Notes under the pieces: model-generated
Seen by the model: the letters and a program-made list of their open reading frames with translations, nothing else
Database searches by the model: none
What the model was told of the DNA's origin: nothing
Part shown: positions 16,147-24,146 of the stretch, piece after piece
Numbering within the stretch: position 1 is the stretch's first letter
How the letters are laid out: each line of letters opens with the position of its first letter
Source of the DNA: Dokdonia sp. Dokd-P16
GTDB taxonomy: Bacteria; Bacteroidota; Bacteroidia; Flavobacteriales; Flavobacteriaceae
Direction: 5' to 3'
Assembly: GCF_003095655.1 (NCBI RefSeq)
Contig: NZ_CP029151.1
Location: 991,001 to 1,055,000 of the forward strand
DNA length: 64,000 nt
Translations under genes and position numbers: made by a program

Positions 16147-16197
16147 TGTCGTGTTTAAGCAATTCTGAATAATCTCTAATTAGATTGATTCTAAATG

Positions 16198-16205
16198 CAA
16201 AGATA
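16198..16205 (-). promoter_or_regulatory. Bacteroidota -7 element for the mrp operon
   Basis: The minus strand reads TATCTTTG, an exact match, 51 bases before the mrp ATG. Confidence 0.6.
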
Positions 16206-16314
16206 CAACCGCAAGGAGGTATATTCCAACCTTTGAAATTTCAAATAATTTGACATTTCAAGTTTAATTAATCCTTAAATAATACATTGAATTTTAAAGG
16301 TTCTCCCTCAAGTT

Positions 16315-16665
16315 TCATAAGTCTTGAGACAACTCCATACTAGGATCCCAAAAGTGTTTTTTAAAAGCTACAATTTTATCATCTACCACTTCTACTCCTT
16401 CATTTTCCAGCAGCTGCTGCATGAGGTTAGTTTGCGGAAAGTGATGCTTACCAGTGAGTAATCCCACACGATTTACAACTCTATGGGCAGGAACTTCACT
16501 ATGCGTGTGTGCCCCATTCATTGCCCATCCTACCATGCGGCTACTTCTCGCTGCCCCTAGATACTTTGCGATGGCTCCATAACTGGTTACACGGCCATAA
16601 GGTATCTGGGCTGCGACAGCATAGACCTTTGTAAAAAAGTTTTCGGTTTTTGGGGCGTAATTCAT
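16315..16665 (-). CDS. Alkyltransferase-like protein (ATL; MGMT family without the acceptor Cys)
   Basis: From ATG at 16665 the protein has 116 residues and consists of an MGMT DNA-binding domain (IPYGRVTSYGAIAKYLG, ARSSRMVGWAMN). The PCHR active site of true O6-alkylguanine transferases is PAHR here (residues 59-62), so it cannot accept an alkyl group. ATL proteins bind alkylated guanine and recruit nucleotide-excision repair. The start overlaps the upstream LysE stop as ATGA, which argues against the 18-residue longer frame. Translation is probably coupled to the transporter gene. Confidence 0.9.
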   Translation of the reverse strand: MNYAPKTENFFTKVYAVAAQIPYGRVTSYGAIAKYLGAARSSRMVGWAMNGAHTHSEVPAHRVVNRVGLLTGKHHFPQTNLMQQLLENEGVEVVDDKIVAFKKHFWDPSMELSQDL

Positions 16666-17291
16666 TCGAAGTATATGGTTCTTACCAGTGTAATGATCAT
16701 GAGTATCACCATGAGACACGCCATAAAATAATTAGAATACTTTGTAAACGTAGTTGCCCTATTTTGAATTCTAGCAAAAAATATCACATAAAAATATAAT
16801 GCTGTAAAGGTGCCCAATGCTGCTGCTAGCACAAAAAAGGCAATAGCAACAATATCATATTCTACCTTACCACTCACATTTAATGCAGCTCCTAGTGCAC
16901 AGAAATATGGTATAGGTAAAATATTAAGCGCCGAAATCATCATCCCTTTACCAAGACTCTTAAGTCCTCTGTTTTTAGAAAGCTTGACTTTAGGAACTTT
17001 TCCGCGCTTTGCTTTCATAAAAAAGAACACTGCCATAATCAAGAAGATTACAAGTCCTGTTCTTAATAACATGTTCTGTACAAATGGATTGCCAAAAATA
17101 TATTTGGCCAGTAATACCGCAATAAGTGCTTGTATGATTACAATAAATGAAGCACCAATAGCGACCAGCAATCCATTATTACGACCACGCTCTACGCAAG
17201 TTTTTGCAACCGACATATTGATTAGACCAGGAGGGATAACTCCTGCTAAAGCAGCAAAGAATGTGATTAAGAAGAGTTTTGTTATCTCCAA
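16662..17291 (-). CDS. LysE-family membrane transporter
   Basis: The 209-residue protein is hydrophobic with about six predicted membrane segments. It opens with LFLITFFAALAGVIPPGLINM, which matches the PGP/PGL motif region of LysE/RhtB exporters, and has a second family block at SALNILPIPYFCALGAAL. LysE-type proteins export amino acids or similar small solutes; the substrate here is unknown. It starts 9 bases after the trmB stop and overlaps the ATL gene by 4 bases, so the three form a likely operon. Confidence 0.88.
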   Translation of the reverse strand: MEITKLFLITFFAALAGVIPPGLINMSVAKTCVERGRNNGLLVAIGASFIVIIQALIAVLLAKYIFGNPFVQNMLLRTGLVIFLIMAVFFFMKAKRGKVPKVKLSKNRGLKSLGKGMMISALNILPIPYFCALGAALNVSGKVEYDIVAIAFFVLAAALGTFTALYFYVIFFARIQNRATTFTKYSNYFMACLMVILMIITLVRTIYFE

Positions 17292-17300
17292 GGCTAGCGT

Positions 17301-17975
17301 TTACTTAACTCTAAATTTAATATAAGTAATTGGTTTTCCTTGTTCTAGATATTGTTTTTCGTAAAAAGTTTGAATACCTACCACTTCCTTAGGAGAATAT
17401 TCATTCTTGTATACATTATGATTTGCCTCTAAAATCTCGTGACCTTCACCGTGAAGTAGTCCTAGGGTATATCCATGCATAAACTCAGAGTCTGTTTTTA
17501 AGTTTACACACCCATCTGGTTTAAGCACACGCTTATACTTTTGGAGAAACTCCGTATTAGTCATTCTGTGTTTTGTACGCTTGTACTTAATTTGAGGATC
17601 TGGAAAAGTAATCCATATTTCATCTATTTCCGCTTTCGCGAAAGCGTGCTCTATCAACTCAATTTGCGTACGCATAAAACCTACGTTAGTCAAGTTATCT
17701 TCGATAGCGGTTTTTGCTCCTCTCCAAAAACGGGCACCTTTGATGTCAATACCTACAAAGTTTTTATCTGGATATGATTGTGCAAGACCCACAGAATATT
17801 CCCCCTTACCACAGCCTAGCTCGACCACAATAGGGTTATCATTCTTAAAAAAGTCCTTATTCCATTTACCCTTTAATGGGAATGTACCATCTACGAGTTC
17901 TTCTCTCGTAGGTTGTACTACATTTGAAAAAGTCTCATTTTCTCTAAAACGCTTAAGCTTATTTTTACTTCCCAC
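17301..17975 (-). CDS. trmB: tRNA (guanine-N7-)-methyltransferase TrmB
   Basis: This SAM-dependent enzyme methylates G46 of tRNA. From the GTG at 17975 it has 224 residues and starts GSKNKLKRF, as in flavobacterial homologues; a frame extension to 18074 would run over the divergent gene and its promoter. The SAM site is VVELGCGKGEYSVG (50-63), followed by NFVGIDIKGARFWRGAK, and the substrate motif is FPDPQIKYKRTKHRM. Residues 111-115 (AFAKA) come from an iterated palindrome copy, placed between the SAM-binding strand and FPDP. Confidence 0.93.
   Translation of the reverse strand: MGSKNKLKRFRENETFSNVVQPTREELVDGTFPLKGKWNKDFFKNDNPIVVELGCGKGEYSVGLAQSYPDKNFVGIDIKGARFWRGAKTAIEDNLTNVGFMRTQIELIEHAFAKAEIDEIWITFPDPQIKYKRTKHRMTNTEFLQKYKRVLKPDGCVNLKTDSEFMHGYTLGLLHGEGHEILEANHNVYKNEYSPKEVVGIQTFYEKQYLEQGKPITYIKFRVK
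17631..17646. repeat. Iterated palindrome copy (in trmB)
   Basis: Exact 16-bp CGCTTTCGCGAAAGCG, read on the minus strand as Ala-Phe-Ala-Lys-Ala. Confidence 0.9.
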
Positions 17976-18031
17976 AGGTATATTTAATGTTTTGGTAAAA
18001 TTAAGGAAACTTTTAGTAGTTAGAAGTGTTA

Positions 18032-18039
18032 GATATTTG
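18032..18039 (+). promoter_or_regulatory. Possible -7 element for the glycosyltransferase gene
   Basis: GATATTTG has one mismatch from TAnnTTTG. If used, the transcript would start about at the GTG at 18044. Confidence 0.35.
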
Positions 18040-18043
18040 CATT

Positions 18044-19198
18044 GTGAATTATAAAAAACACATACTAGTTGCACCCCTCAACTGGGGACTGGGTCACGCT
18101 ACGCGATGCATCCCTATAATTCGCACCTTAACTTTTCATAATTATAAAGTAACAATCGCTAGTGATGGCCAAGCGTTGAAACTGCTTACAAAGGAATTTC
18201 CAAAGCTTGCTACCGTCACTTTACCTTCATATAACATTGAGTACTCTGAGAAAGGATCGCATTTTAAAAGAAAATTAATTGCAGATCTCCCTTCCATAAG
18301 AAGAACCATAAAAGAGGAGCATAGAGACCTTGAGGAACTTATCTATAAGTTAGGTATAGATGGTGTGATTTCTGACAATAGACTTGGACTATACACTAAA
18401 AAGGTGCCCTGTGTGATTATAAGCCACCAGCTGCAGGTCTTGAGTGGTAAAACCACTTGGTTCTCATCTGCCGCACATAGAATGTATCTCCAAAGATTTA
18501 ATGAATGCTGGGTTCCTGATGTAGCCGGTGATATAAATTTAAGTGGCGTCTTAGGGCATCCACAAAAAAAACTATCTATCCCTACTAAATATATAGGCCC
18601 TTTGAGCAGAATGAAATCTTCTGAAGAAGAAATTATATATGACTATATCGCTGTGCTATCTGGACCAGAACCACAGCGCACTATGCTTGAAGGCATTATT
18701 ATCGCACTTTTTAAGAAAGCCAGCGTAAAACTACTTATTGTGCAAGGAAAGGTCTCCACCGAAGAGGAGATTGATAAAATAGGCGCTAATATCAAGGTTG
18801 TAAACTTTCTAACAACGGCTGCATTAGAAAAAGCGATTAATCAAAGTAGATATGTGATTGCTCGATCTGGATATACCACAATCATGGACCTTGCTGTAAT
18901 GAGAAAAAAGGTGTTTTTTATACCTACACCTGGTCAAACTGAACAAGAATATCTCGCCGAATTATTAAAATCAAAAAAGATTGCTCCCTACTGTACGCAA
19001 GACAGCTTTAAGAGTAAAGAGTTACCAAGATTAAAAGTGTATCCTGGCTTTGAGCAAGGGATACCTGCTCATGATTTAACTCAATTCTTCGGCCTTTTCA
19101 ATGGTGAAGGAGAACTCAGAACCCACTCCAAATTCGCTTTCAACATACACTCTTTCTTCATGCGCTTCAATGATGTGCTTGACAATAGAGAGGCCTAA
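18044..19198 (+). CDS. MurG-like glycosyltransferase
   Basis: The protein (384 residues from GTG 18044; a GTG at 18026 is also in frame) opens with KKHILVAPLNWGLGHATRCIPII, the glycine-rich N-terminal loop of MurG/GT28-like transferases that act on nucleotide-sugar donors. A C-terminal donor-site stretch is IARSGYTTIMDLAVMRKKVFFIPTPGQTEQEYLA. The acceptor is unknown. The last about 40 codons (from 19076) lie antisense to the 3' end of the histidine kinase gene; the tail GELRTHSKFAFNIHSFFMRF is unlike a normal glycosyltransferase end. The gene is divergent from trmB. Confidence 0.85.
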   Translation: MNYKKHILVAPLNWGLGHATRCIPIIRTLTFHNYKVTIASDGQALKLLTKEFPKLATVTLPSYNIEYSEKGSHFKRKLIADLPSIRRTIKEEHRDLEELIYKLGIDGVISDNRLGLYTKKVPCVIISHQLQVLSGKTTWFSSAAHRMYLQRFNECWVPDVAGDINLSGVLGHPQKKLSIPTKYIGPLSRMKSSEEEIIYDYIAVLSGPEPQRTMLEGIIIALFKKASVKLLIVQGKVSTEEEIDKIGANIKVVNFLTTAALEKAINQSRYVIARSGYTTIMDLAVMRKKVFFIPTPGQTEQEYLAELLKSKKIAPYCTQDSFKSKELPRLKVYPGFEQGIPAHDLTQFFGLFNGEGELRTHSKFAFNIHSFFMRFNDVLDNREA

Positions 19199-20131
19199 TC
19201 CTGATCCACCCACCTTACGGTTACCAGATTTATCTACACGATAAAAACGCTCAAAAAGCCTAGGTATATGTACACTTTCCACACCTTCTCCATTATCTGT
19301 AATACGCACGAGGACTTTATTCTGGATTAAGTCTTGTACACTTACTTCTGTCGTTCCGTTTTCTTTACCGTACTTAATGGAGTTCTCTATAAGATTAGTA
19401 AGTAACTGCTGTATGCGCTCCTTATCTGCATTGACCATCACACCCTCATCATAAGGCGCATCAAAAGCAAGTGTGATATTTCTCTTTGCAGCCTTCATTT
19501 CTAGCATTTCAAAAGTGCTGCCTACTAACTCAATAATATCAAAATACTCGTAATTAATGTTGAGATCGCCCACTTCAAGCTTTGTAATCATATCTAGATC
19601 ATTTACTAGATATATGAGCCGCTCCACTCCTTTATCTGCCCGTTCAAGATACTTTTTACGTACAGCTTTATCATTCATTGCTCCATCTAATAATGTAAGA
19701 ATGTAACCCTGTACTGTAAAAAGTGGAGTTTTTAATTCGTGCGCCACGTTTCCTAGAAAATCTCGTCTATATTCATCTTGGATACGTAGCGATGATATTT
19801 CGATTTTCTTACGTTTTGCATAACGTTCTACCTCCTCAGATAAGGAAGCCATGTCTGTAGTTATATTATCCGGTGTAAAGCTTACGTCCTCAAGAAGTTT
19901 TATGTTATCATAAATCTCCTTTACTCCCCTGATAATAAAAAACTGCGTTCTATAATGGATGATTAAAAAAGAAATCACAAAGCATAGCCCAACACCAACT
20001 ACTGGAGCCTTCCAAGATGGCTCGCCATCACGGAATAACTCAAGCATTACAATTAGTATCGCAAATACTATCGATATGTAACTCGCTGTAATAAGAGAGA
20101 ATGAGTAAGACTGCTTATCTCCTGCGGCCAT
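19076..20131 (-). CDS. Sensor histidine kinase (PhoR-like)
   Basis: This 351-residue kinase has two membrane segments (about residues 11-33 and 42-60) with almost no periplasmic domain, a short HAMP-like linker, then H131 in the dimerisation box FLGNVAHELKTPLFTVQG, N-box TNLIENSIKYG, G1 ITDNGEGVE and G2 GGSGLGLSIV. The lack of a sensory domain suggests it senses through the membrane or a partner, as in PhoR. It overlaps the response regulator stop by 1 base (TAATG), so the pair is translationally coupled. Its 3' end overlaps the convergent glycosyltransferase gene by 123 bases. Confidence 0.93.
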   Translation of the reverse strand: MAAGDKQSYSFSLITASYISIVFAILIVMLELFRDGEPSWKAPVVGVGLCFVISFLIIHYRTQFFIIRGVKEIYDNIKLLEDVSFTPDNITTDMASLSEEVERYAKRKKIEISSLRIQDEYRRDFLGNVAHELKTPLFTVQGYILTLLDGAMNDKAVRKKYLERADKGVERLIYLVNDLDMITKLEVGDLNINYEYFDIIELVGSTFEMLEMKAAKRNITLAFDAPYDEGVMVNADKERIQQLLTNLIENSIKYGKENGTTEVSVQDLIQNKVLVRITDNGEGVESVHIPRLFERFYRVDKSGNRKVGGSGLGLSIVKHIIEAHEERVYVESEFGVGSEFSFTIEKAEELS

Positions 20132-20814
20132 TACATTACAAATTTATAGCCTACACCTTTTACTGTCTTAAATGATGCATCTCCTATTTTTTCTCTAAGC
20201 TTACGTATGTGCACATCTATCGTTCTACCACCTACTACAACTTCAAGACCCCAGACTTTATCAAGTATATCTTCACGAGTAAAGACTTTACCTGGTTTTG
20301 AGGTTAATAATGATAATAATTCGAACTCTTTGCGTGGTAGAGACAGTTCTTCTTTGCCTTTGTATACTTTATATTCTTCTCTATTTATTACCAAGTTACC
20401 CACTTTTGTAATTTGAGAAGAAACCTCCTCTTCCTTAAACCTACGCAGTAATGCTTTCACTTTACTTACTAACACTTTAGGCTTAATAGGCTTTGTGATA
20501 TAATCATCTGCTCCCGCATCAAATCCTGCTACTTGAGAATAATCTTCTCCCCTAGCGGTAAAGAATGTGATGATAGTTTGATCGAGATCACTATTTGCAC
20601 GTATTACTTCACAAGCTTCTATACCATCCATCTCTGGCATCATCACATCAAGAATAATTAAATGAGGTGAGTGTTTTTTTGCCAGTTTTACAGCTTCTAC
20701 ACCGTTTGACCCAGTTATCACTTGGTAACCTTCATTAGATAAATTATAACCTACTATTTCAAGAATATCCGGTTCATCGTCTACAAGAAGTATTTTTAGG
20801 TCCTTTTTTTTCAT
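20131..20814 (-). CDS. OmpR/PhoB-type response regulator
   Basis: The 227-residue protein has a receiver domain with DDEPD (12-16), phospho-acceptor D56 in LIILDVMMPEMDG and K at TKPIKPK, then a winged-helix DNA-binding domain (LPRKEFELLSLLTSKPGKVF, GGRTIDVHIRKLREKIG). It forms a coupled pair with the downstream kinase. Pairing and similarity point to a PhoB-type regulator, possibly of phosphate starvation, but no Pho box or pst genes are in the window. Confidence 0.93.
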   Translation of the reverse strand: MKKKDLKILLVDDEPDILEIVGYNLSNEGYQVITGSNGVEAVKLAKKHSPHLIILDVMMPEMDGIEACEVIRANSDLDQTIITFFTARGEDYSQVAGFDAGADDYITKPIKPKVLVSKVKALLRRFKEEEVSSQITKVGNLVINREEYKVYKGKEELSLPRKEFELLSLLTSKPGKVFTREDILDKVWGLEVVVGGRTIDVHIRKLREKIGDASFKTVKGVGYKFVM

Positions 20815-20981
20815 GCTCTAAATATTATATGCCTAGTGTAAATATACGTTGTTTTAGTCTTTTGATATACCCTGCAATGTATTAGCAAAATTGCCCGTTC
20901 TCATGTTAAGAGCATTAAGATTTCGTTAAGCTTTCCTACAACCACAATTATTGGCAAGGTAAAATTAAATCATTTAACTAC

Positions 20982-21083
20982 ATGATTAACAACACCTCAC
21001 TTGTAAAAAAATATTTTACAAAAGCAGACAATCGTCTTAAAAAACATTCACCTATCATTAAACTTCTTAAAAAACTAGCTTGA
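20982..21083 (+). CDS. Possible 33-residue small protein
   Basis: An ATG-TGA frame of 34 codons in the 314-base gap between the regulator and the LuxE-type gene encodes a very basic peptide (10 Lys/Arg of 33), MINNTSLVKKYFTKADNRLK followed by a helical KLLKKLA end. It ends 21 bases before the promoter of the next gene. No homologue is known to me; only its composition and clean start and stop support it. Confidence 0.35.
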   Translation: MINNTSLVKKYFTKADNRLKKHSPIIKLLKKLA

Positions 21084-21103
21084 GTACGGGTAGATATGTT
21101 TTA

Positions 21104-21111
21104 TATCTTTG
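21104..21111 (+). promoter_or_regulatory. Bacteroidota -7 element for the LuxE-type gene
   Basis: TATCTTTG is an exact match, 17 bases before the ATG at 21129. It lies inside the longer reading frame that starts at 21096, which shows that the longer start is wrong. Confidence 0.65.
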
Positions 21112-21128
21112 CACAAACACTATTCTCA

Positions 21129-22106
21129 ATGCCCCAACAGTCTATTTTTGATATCACTACAGCTCCACAATTTGAAGAAGCTGCTCTGGAGACATTTCGT
21201 TTTCAATTTGAGAATAATAGCACTTACAGATCTTTTTGTGACTTGCTATACAAACACCCTAGTGAGATAAAAAGAAGTAGAGATATTCCTTTTTTACCTA
21301 TTCAATTTTTTAAATCGCATACCATTCTCACATCTGGATCAGAGACTTCGGTTGTTTTTAGTAGTAGTGGGACTACGGGGAGCATCACTAGCAAGCACCA
21401 CGTTGCAGACTTGAGCTTGTATGAGGATAGTTTTAGGCACGCTTTCGCGAAAGCGTATGGAAACCCAAAAGATTATGTAATCCTAGCATTACTACCTTCC
21501 TATCTAGAAAGATCTGGATCTTCCCTCATATATATGGTGGATGACTTAATAAAGACTAGCGAACACCCTGACAGTGGTTTTTATTTAAACAACCTCAACG
21601 AACTTGCAAATAAACTAGACTCACTAGACAAGGCAGGGCAAAAAGTATTACTTATAGGTGTGTCGTTTGCGCTATTAGACTTGGTAGAATCTCACCGCTT
21701 TAACCTCAAGAATACTATCATAATGGAAACTGGTGGTATGAAAGGACGTCGCAAAGAATTAGTGCGTAATGAGCTGCATGAAATACTTTGCAAAGGCTTT
21801 GGCGTAAGTTCAATACATAGTGAATATGGGATGACTGAGTTATTGAGTCAAGGCTATTCTAATGGAAAAGGAATATTTACCACGCCTCCGTGGATGAAAG
21901 TATATACTCGAGATACAGAAGATGCACTAAGCTTACTAGAAGGCACAAAAACCGGTGGCCTCAATGTAATTGACCTAGCAAATAGATTTTCTTGCCCATT
22001 TATAGCAACTCAAGATCTTGGACGAGTATACAAGGATGGGAGCTTTACCGTAATAGGCCGTTTTGACAACTCAGACATACGCGGCTGTAACCTGATGTCC
22101 CTGTAA
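21129..22106 (+). CDS. LuxE/PaaK-family acyl-protein synthetase
   Basis: This 325-residue protein resembles the LuxE-type acyl-protein synthetases of the ANL superfamily. It carries the phosphate loop VVFSSSGTTGSITSKH, the block IIMETGGMKGRRKELVR, the conserved SEYGMTELLSQGY and the terminal GRFDNSDIRGCNLMSL. LuxE activates a fatty acid as acyl-AMP and takes it on a cysteine. No luxC, luxD or luciferase gene is nearby, so this is an orphan; flavobacteria commonly carry one and its substrate is unknown. AFAKA (residues about 104-108) is encoded by an 18-bp palindrome copy. Confidence 0.85.
   Translation: MPQQSIFDITTAPQFEEAALETFRFQFENNSTYRSFCDLLYKHPSEIKRSRDIPFLPIQFFKSHTILTSGSETSVVFSSSGTTGSITSKHHVADLSLYEDSFRHAFAKAYGNPKDYVILALLPSYLERSGSSLIYMVDDLIKTSEHPDSGFYLNNLNELANKLDSLDKAGQKVLLIGVSFALLDLVESHRFNLKNTIIMETGGMKGRRKELVRNELHEILCKGFGVSSIHSEYGMTELLSQGYSNGKGIFTTPPWMKVYTRDTEDALSLLEGTKTGGLNVIDLANRFSCPFIATQDLGRVYKDGSFTVIGRFDNSDIRGCNLMSL
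21439..21456. repeat. Iterated palindrome copy (in LuxE-type gene), full 18-mer
   Basis: Read in frame within His-Ala-Phe-Ala-Lys-Ala-Tyr. Confidence 0.92.
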
Positions 22107-22111
22107 AATGT

Positions 22112-22169
22112 AAACTTGCTAAAACTAATACGACTTACTTTACGTACGTATTACTAAAATAGCAAGTTT
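22112..22169 (+). promoter_or_regulatory. Nested inverted repeats abutting the YHS gene start
   Basis: AAACTTGCTA (22112-22121) pairs with TAGCAAGTTT (22160-22169), and inside it TAATACG (22126-22132) pairs with CGTATTA (22147-22153). The outer arm ends at the base before the ATG at 22170, so the folded leader would hide the start codon region. It could be the LuxE-gene terminator, a translational switch or an operator. Confidence 0.45.
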
Positions 22170-22619
22170 ATGAGATCACTATCATTTATTCTTCTGGCAT
22201 TATTTACAATTGCCGCTACCGCTCAAAAGACAGATTACAATCTTAAAAAAGGATATGTAGCCGAAGGGTATGATGTTACAGAGTACTTTAATAATACTGC
22301 AGTAGAAGGAAATAAAGAATTCACCACAACATATGATGGTGCAAAATTCCAATTTGCAAGCCAAGAAAACTTAGAAGCTTTTAAAAAATCTCCAAAAAAG
22401 TTTATCCCTCAATACGGAGGATACTGTGCCTACGCTATTGCAGATAAAGGGAAAAAAGTATCTATAGATCCAGAAACTTTTGAGATAAGAGATGGTAAAC
22501 TATATCTCTTTTATAACTCTTGGGGAGTAAATACCTTAGAGAAGTGGAATGAAGAAGGAGCGACTACTTTAAAGAAAAAAGCAGATATTGAGTGGGAAAG
22601 TGTAAGGACTAAAAATTAA
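22170..22619 (+). CDS. Secreted YHS-domain protein
   Basis: The 149-residue protein has a Sec signal (ILLALFTIAATAQ) and then a YHS-type domain: YDVTEYFNNTAVEGNKEFTT, YDGAKFQFASQENLEAFKKS, PKKFIPQYGGYCAYAIADKG. YHS domains are linked to metal binding, often copper; the cysteine in GGYCAYA is the conserved one. The C-terminal part (LYLFYNSWGVNTLEKWNEE) is also usual for the family in Bacteroidota. It is monocistronic, between a structured leader and a bidirectional terminator. Confidence 0.88.
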   Translation: MRSLSFILLALFTIAATAQKTDYNLKKGYVAEGYDVTEYFNNTAVEGNKEFTTTYDGAKFQFASQENLEAFKKSPKKFIPQYGGYCAYAIADKGKKVSIDPETFEIRDGKLYLFYNSWGVNTLEKWNEEGATTLKKKADIEWESVRTKN

Positions 22620-22653
22620 GAACGACTTTATAATAGATTGGTTAGTTAGTTAG

Positions 22654-22688
22654 AAAGCCCCAGATGTTCACTTGAACTCTGGGGCTTT
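22654..22688. terminator. Bidirectional terminator between the YHS gene and tyrS
   Basis: AAAGCCCCAGA and TCTGGGGCTTT form an 11-bp stem; the inner TTCA/TGAA can extend it. It serves the convergent genes on both sides. Confidence 0.85.
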
Positions 22689-22719
22689 CATATTTCTATA
22701 AATAAAGTTTTTATCCCAA

Positions 22720-24015
22720 CTAGACTGCTCTAATAACAAAGTAGTTTTTCTTACCTCTTTGAAGTAAGACAAAGGTTTCATTTATTAAATCTGTAGTCTG
22801 GATGGTATAATCCTCCCCTACTTTTTCCTTATTTATCGAGATTGAATTTTCTTTAAGTGCACGTCTCGCTTCTCCATTAGATTTTAAGAATCCAGTTTTT
22901 TCTGCAAGAGCTGCGATAATATCTAATCCAGCTTCTATTTCAGATTTTTCAATCTCTGCTTGTGGTACACCTTCAAAAACATCTAAAAATGTCGCCTCAT
23001 CAAGAGACTTTAGATCATCACTTGTACTTTTACCAAATAATATATTTGATGCCGCAATTGCTTTCTCTAGCGCCTCTGCGTCGTGAACCGTTGTGGTTAC
23101 TTCTTCTGCTAGTCGCTTTTGTAAAGCTCTCTCGTGTGGTGCATCTTTATGAGCCGCAACAAGTGCTTCAATTTCTTCTTTATCTAAAAAAGTAAAGATT
23201 TTAATATACTTCTCTGCATCCTCATCTGTTGTATTTAACCAGTACTGGTAAAATTTATATGGAGATGTTCGTTTTGCGTCTAGCCATACATTTCCTCCCT
23301 CACTTTTTCCAAATTTACTTCCATCAGATTTTGTGATAAGCGGGCAGGTAAGTGCATATCCTTTTCCGCCTCCTATACGGCGTACTAATTCTGTACCCGT
23401 AGTAATGTTACCCCACTGGTCACTTCCTCCCATTTGGAGTGTGATTCCTTCGTTTTTATATAAATGCAAGAAGTCATATCCTTGTACCATCTGGTACGTA
23501 AACTCTGTAAATGACATACCATCTGCATCTTCACCAGTAAGTCGGTTTTTTACAGAATCTTTTGCCATCATATAATTAACCGTAATATGCTTACCTACAT
23601 CACGAATAAAGTCAAGAAAAGAAAACTCCTTCATCCAGTCAAAGTTATTTACTAAAAGTGCCTGATTTTTTGCGCCAGAAGTAAAATCAAGAAACTGTGA
23701 TAATTGTTTTTTCACACATTCTTGGTTATGACGTAATGTTTTCTCATCAAGAAGATTACGCTCAGAAGATTTTCCAGATGGATCTCCTATCATACCTGTA
23801 GCTCCACCTACTAACGCGACAGGCCTATGACCAGATCTTTGATAATGTGCCAGTAGCATAATAGGAACTAAATTTCCGATGTGTAATGAGTCTGCCGTAG
23901 GATCAAAACCTACATATGCAGAGCGCATCGCTTCCATTAAATGTTCCTCTGTTTGTGGCATCACATCGTGTATCATTCCACGCCACTGTAATTCTTCTAC
24001 AAAATTCTTAATCAT
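22720..24015 (-). CDS. tyrS: Tyrosyl-tRNA synthetase
   Basis: The 431-residue protein is a class I aminoacyl-tRNA synthetase charging tRNA-Tyr. It has HIGH as HIGN in [13 protein letters not shown], the tyrosine-binding [22 protein letters not shown] and the KMSKS equivalent KFGKSEGG. An S4-like C-terminal domain follows (about 365-431; [19 protein letters not shown]). Length and order are those of bacterial TyrRS. Confidence 0.97.
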   Translation of the reverse strand: MIKNFVEELQWRGMIHDVMPQTEEHLMEAMRSAYVGFDPTADSLHIGNLVPIMLLAHYQRSGHRPVALVGGATGMIGDPSGKSSERNLLDEKTLRHNQECVKKQLSQFLDFTSGAKNQALLVNNFDWMKEFSFLDFIRDVGKHITVNYMMAKDSVKNRLTGEDADGMSFTEFTYQMVQGYDFLHLYKNEGITLQMGGSDQWGNITTGTELVRRIGGGKGYALTCPLITKSDGSKFGKSEGGNVWLDAKRTSPYKFYQYWLNTTDEDAEKYIKIFTFLDKEEIEALVAAHKDAPHERALQKRLAEEVTTTVHDAEALEKAIAASNILFGKSTSDDLKSLDEATFLDVFEGVPQAEIEKSEIEAGLDIIAALAEKTGFLKSNGEARRALKENSISINKEKVGEDYTIQTTDLINETFVLLQRGKKNYFVIRAV

Positions 24016-24037
24016 TGCTATTGTATTTAGGCAGTAG

Positions 24038-24045
24038 CAAATATA
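24038..24045 (-). promoter_or_regulatory. Bacteroidota -7 element for tyrS
   Basis: The minus strand reads TATATTTG, an exact match, 22 bases before the tyrS ATG. Confidence 0.6.
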
Positions 24046-24134
24046 AAAAGAAGCATGTGACCATGGCTATTGTTTCTCTTAAAAAGACAAATGACGTATG
24101 CAGTTCATTTTATTAAGAATTAACTCATGAGATG

Positions 24135-24142
24135 TATCTTTA
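24135..24142 (+). promoter_or_regulatory. Probable -7 element for the SDR gene
   Basis: TATCTTTA has one mismatch and lies 4 bases before ATG 24147, which implies a very short leader and argues against the in-frame ATG at 24132. Confidence 0.45.
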
Positions 24143-24146
24143 CCAT

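Noticed and set aside
16666-16719. Longer ATL protein from 16719
   Set aside because: The extra frame lies in the LysE coding region and the ATGA overlap at 16662-16665 gives a better start.
17976-18074. 33-residue longer TrmB N-terminus
   Set aside because: It overlaps the divergent gene and promoter; homologues start at the GSKNKLKRF segment.
21439-21456. AFAKA as a conserved protein motif shared by SufS, TrmB, MvaD and others
   Set aside because: The proteins are unrelated and identity is at the DNA level (same codons, palindrome continuing outside the motif); it is a DNA footprint, not a protein signature.
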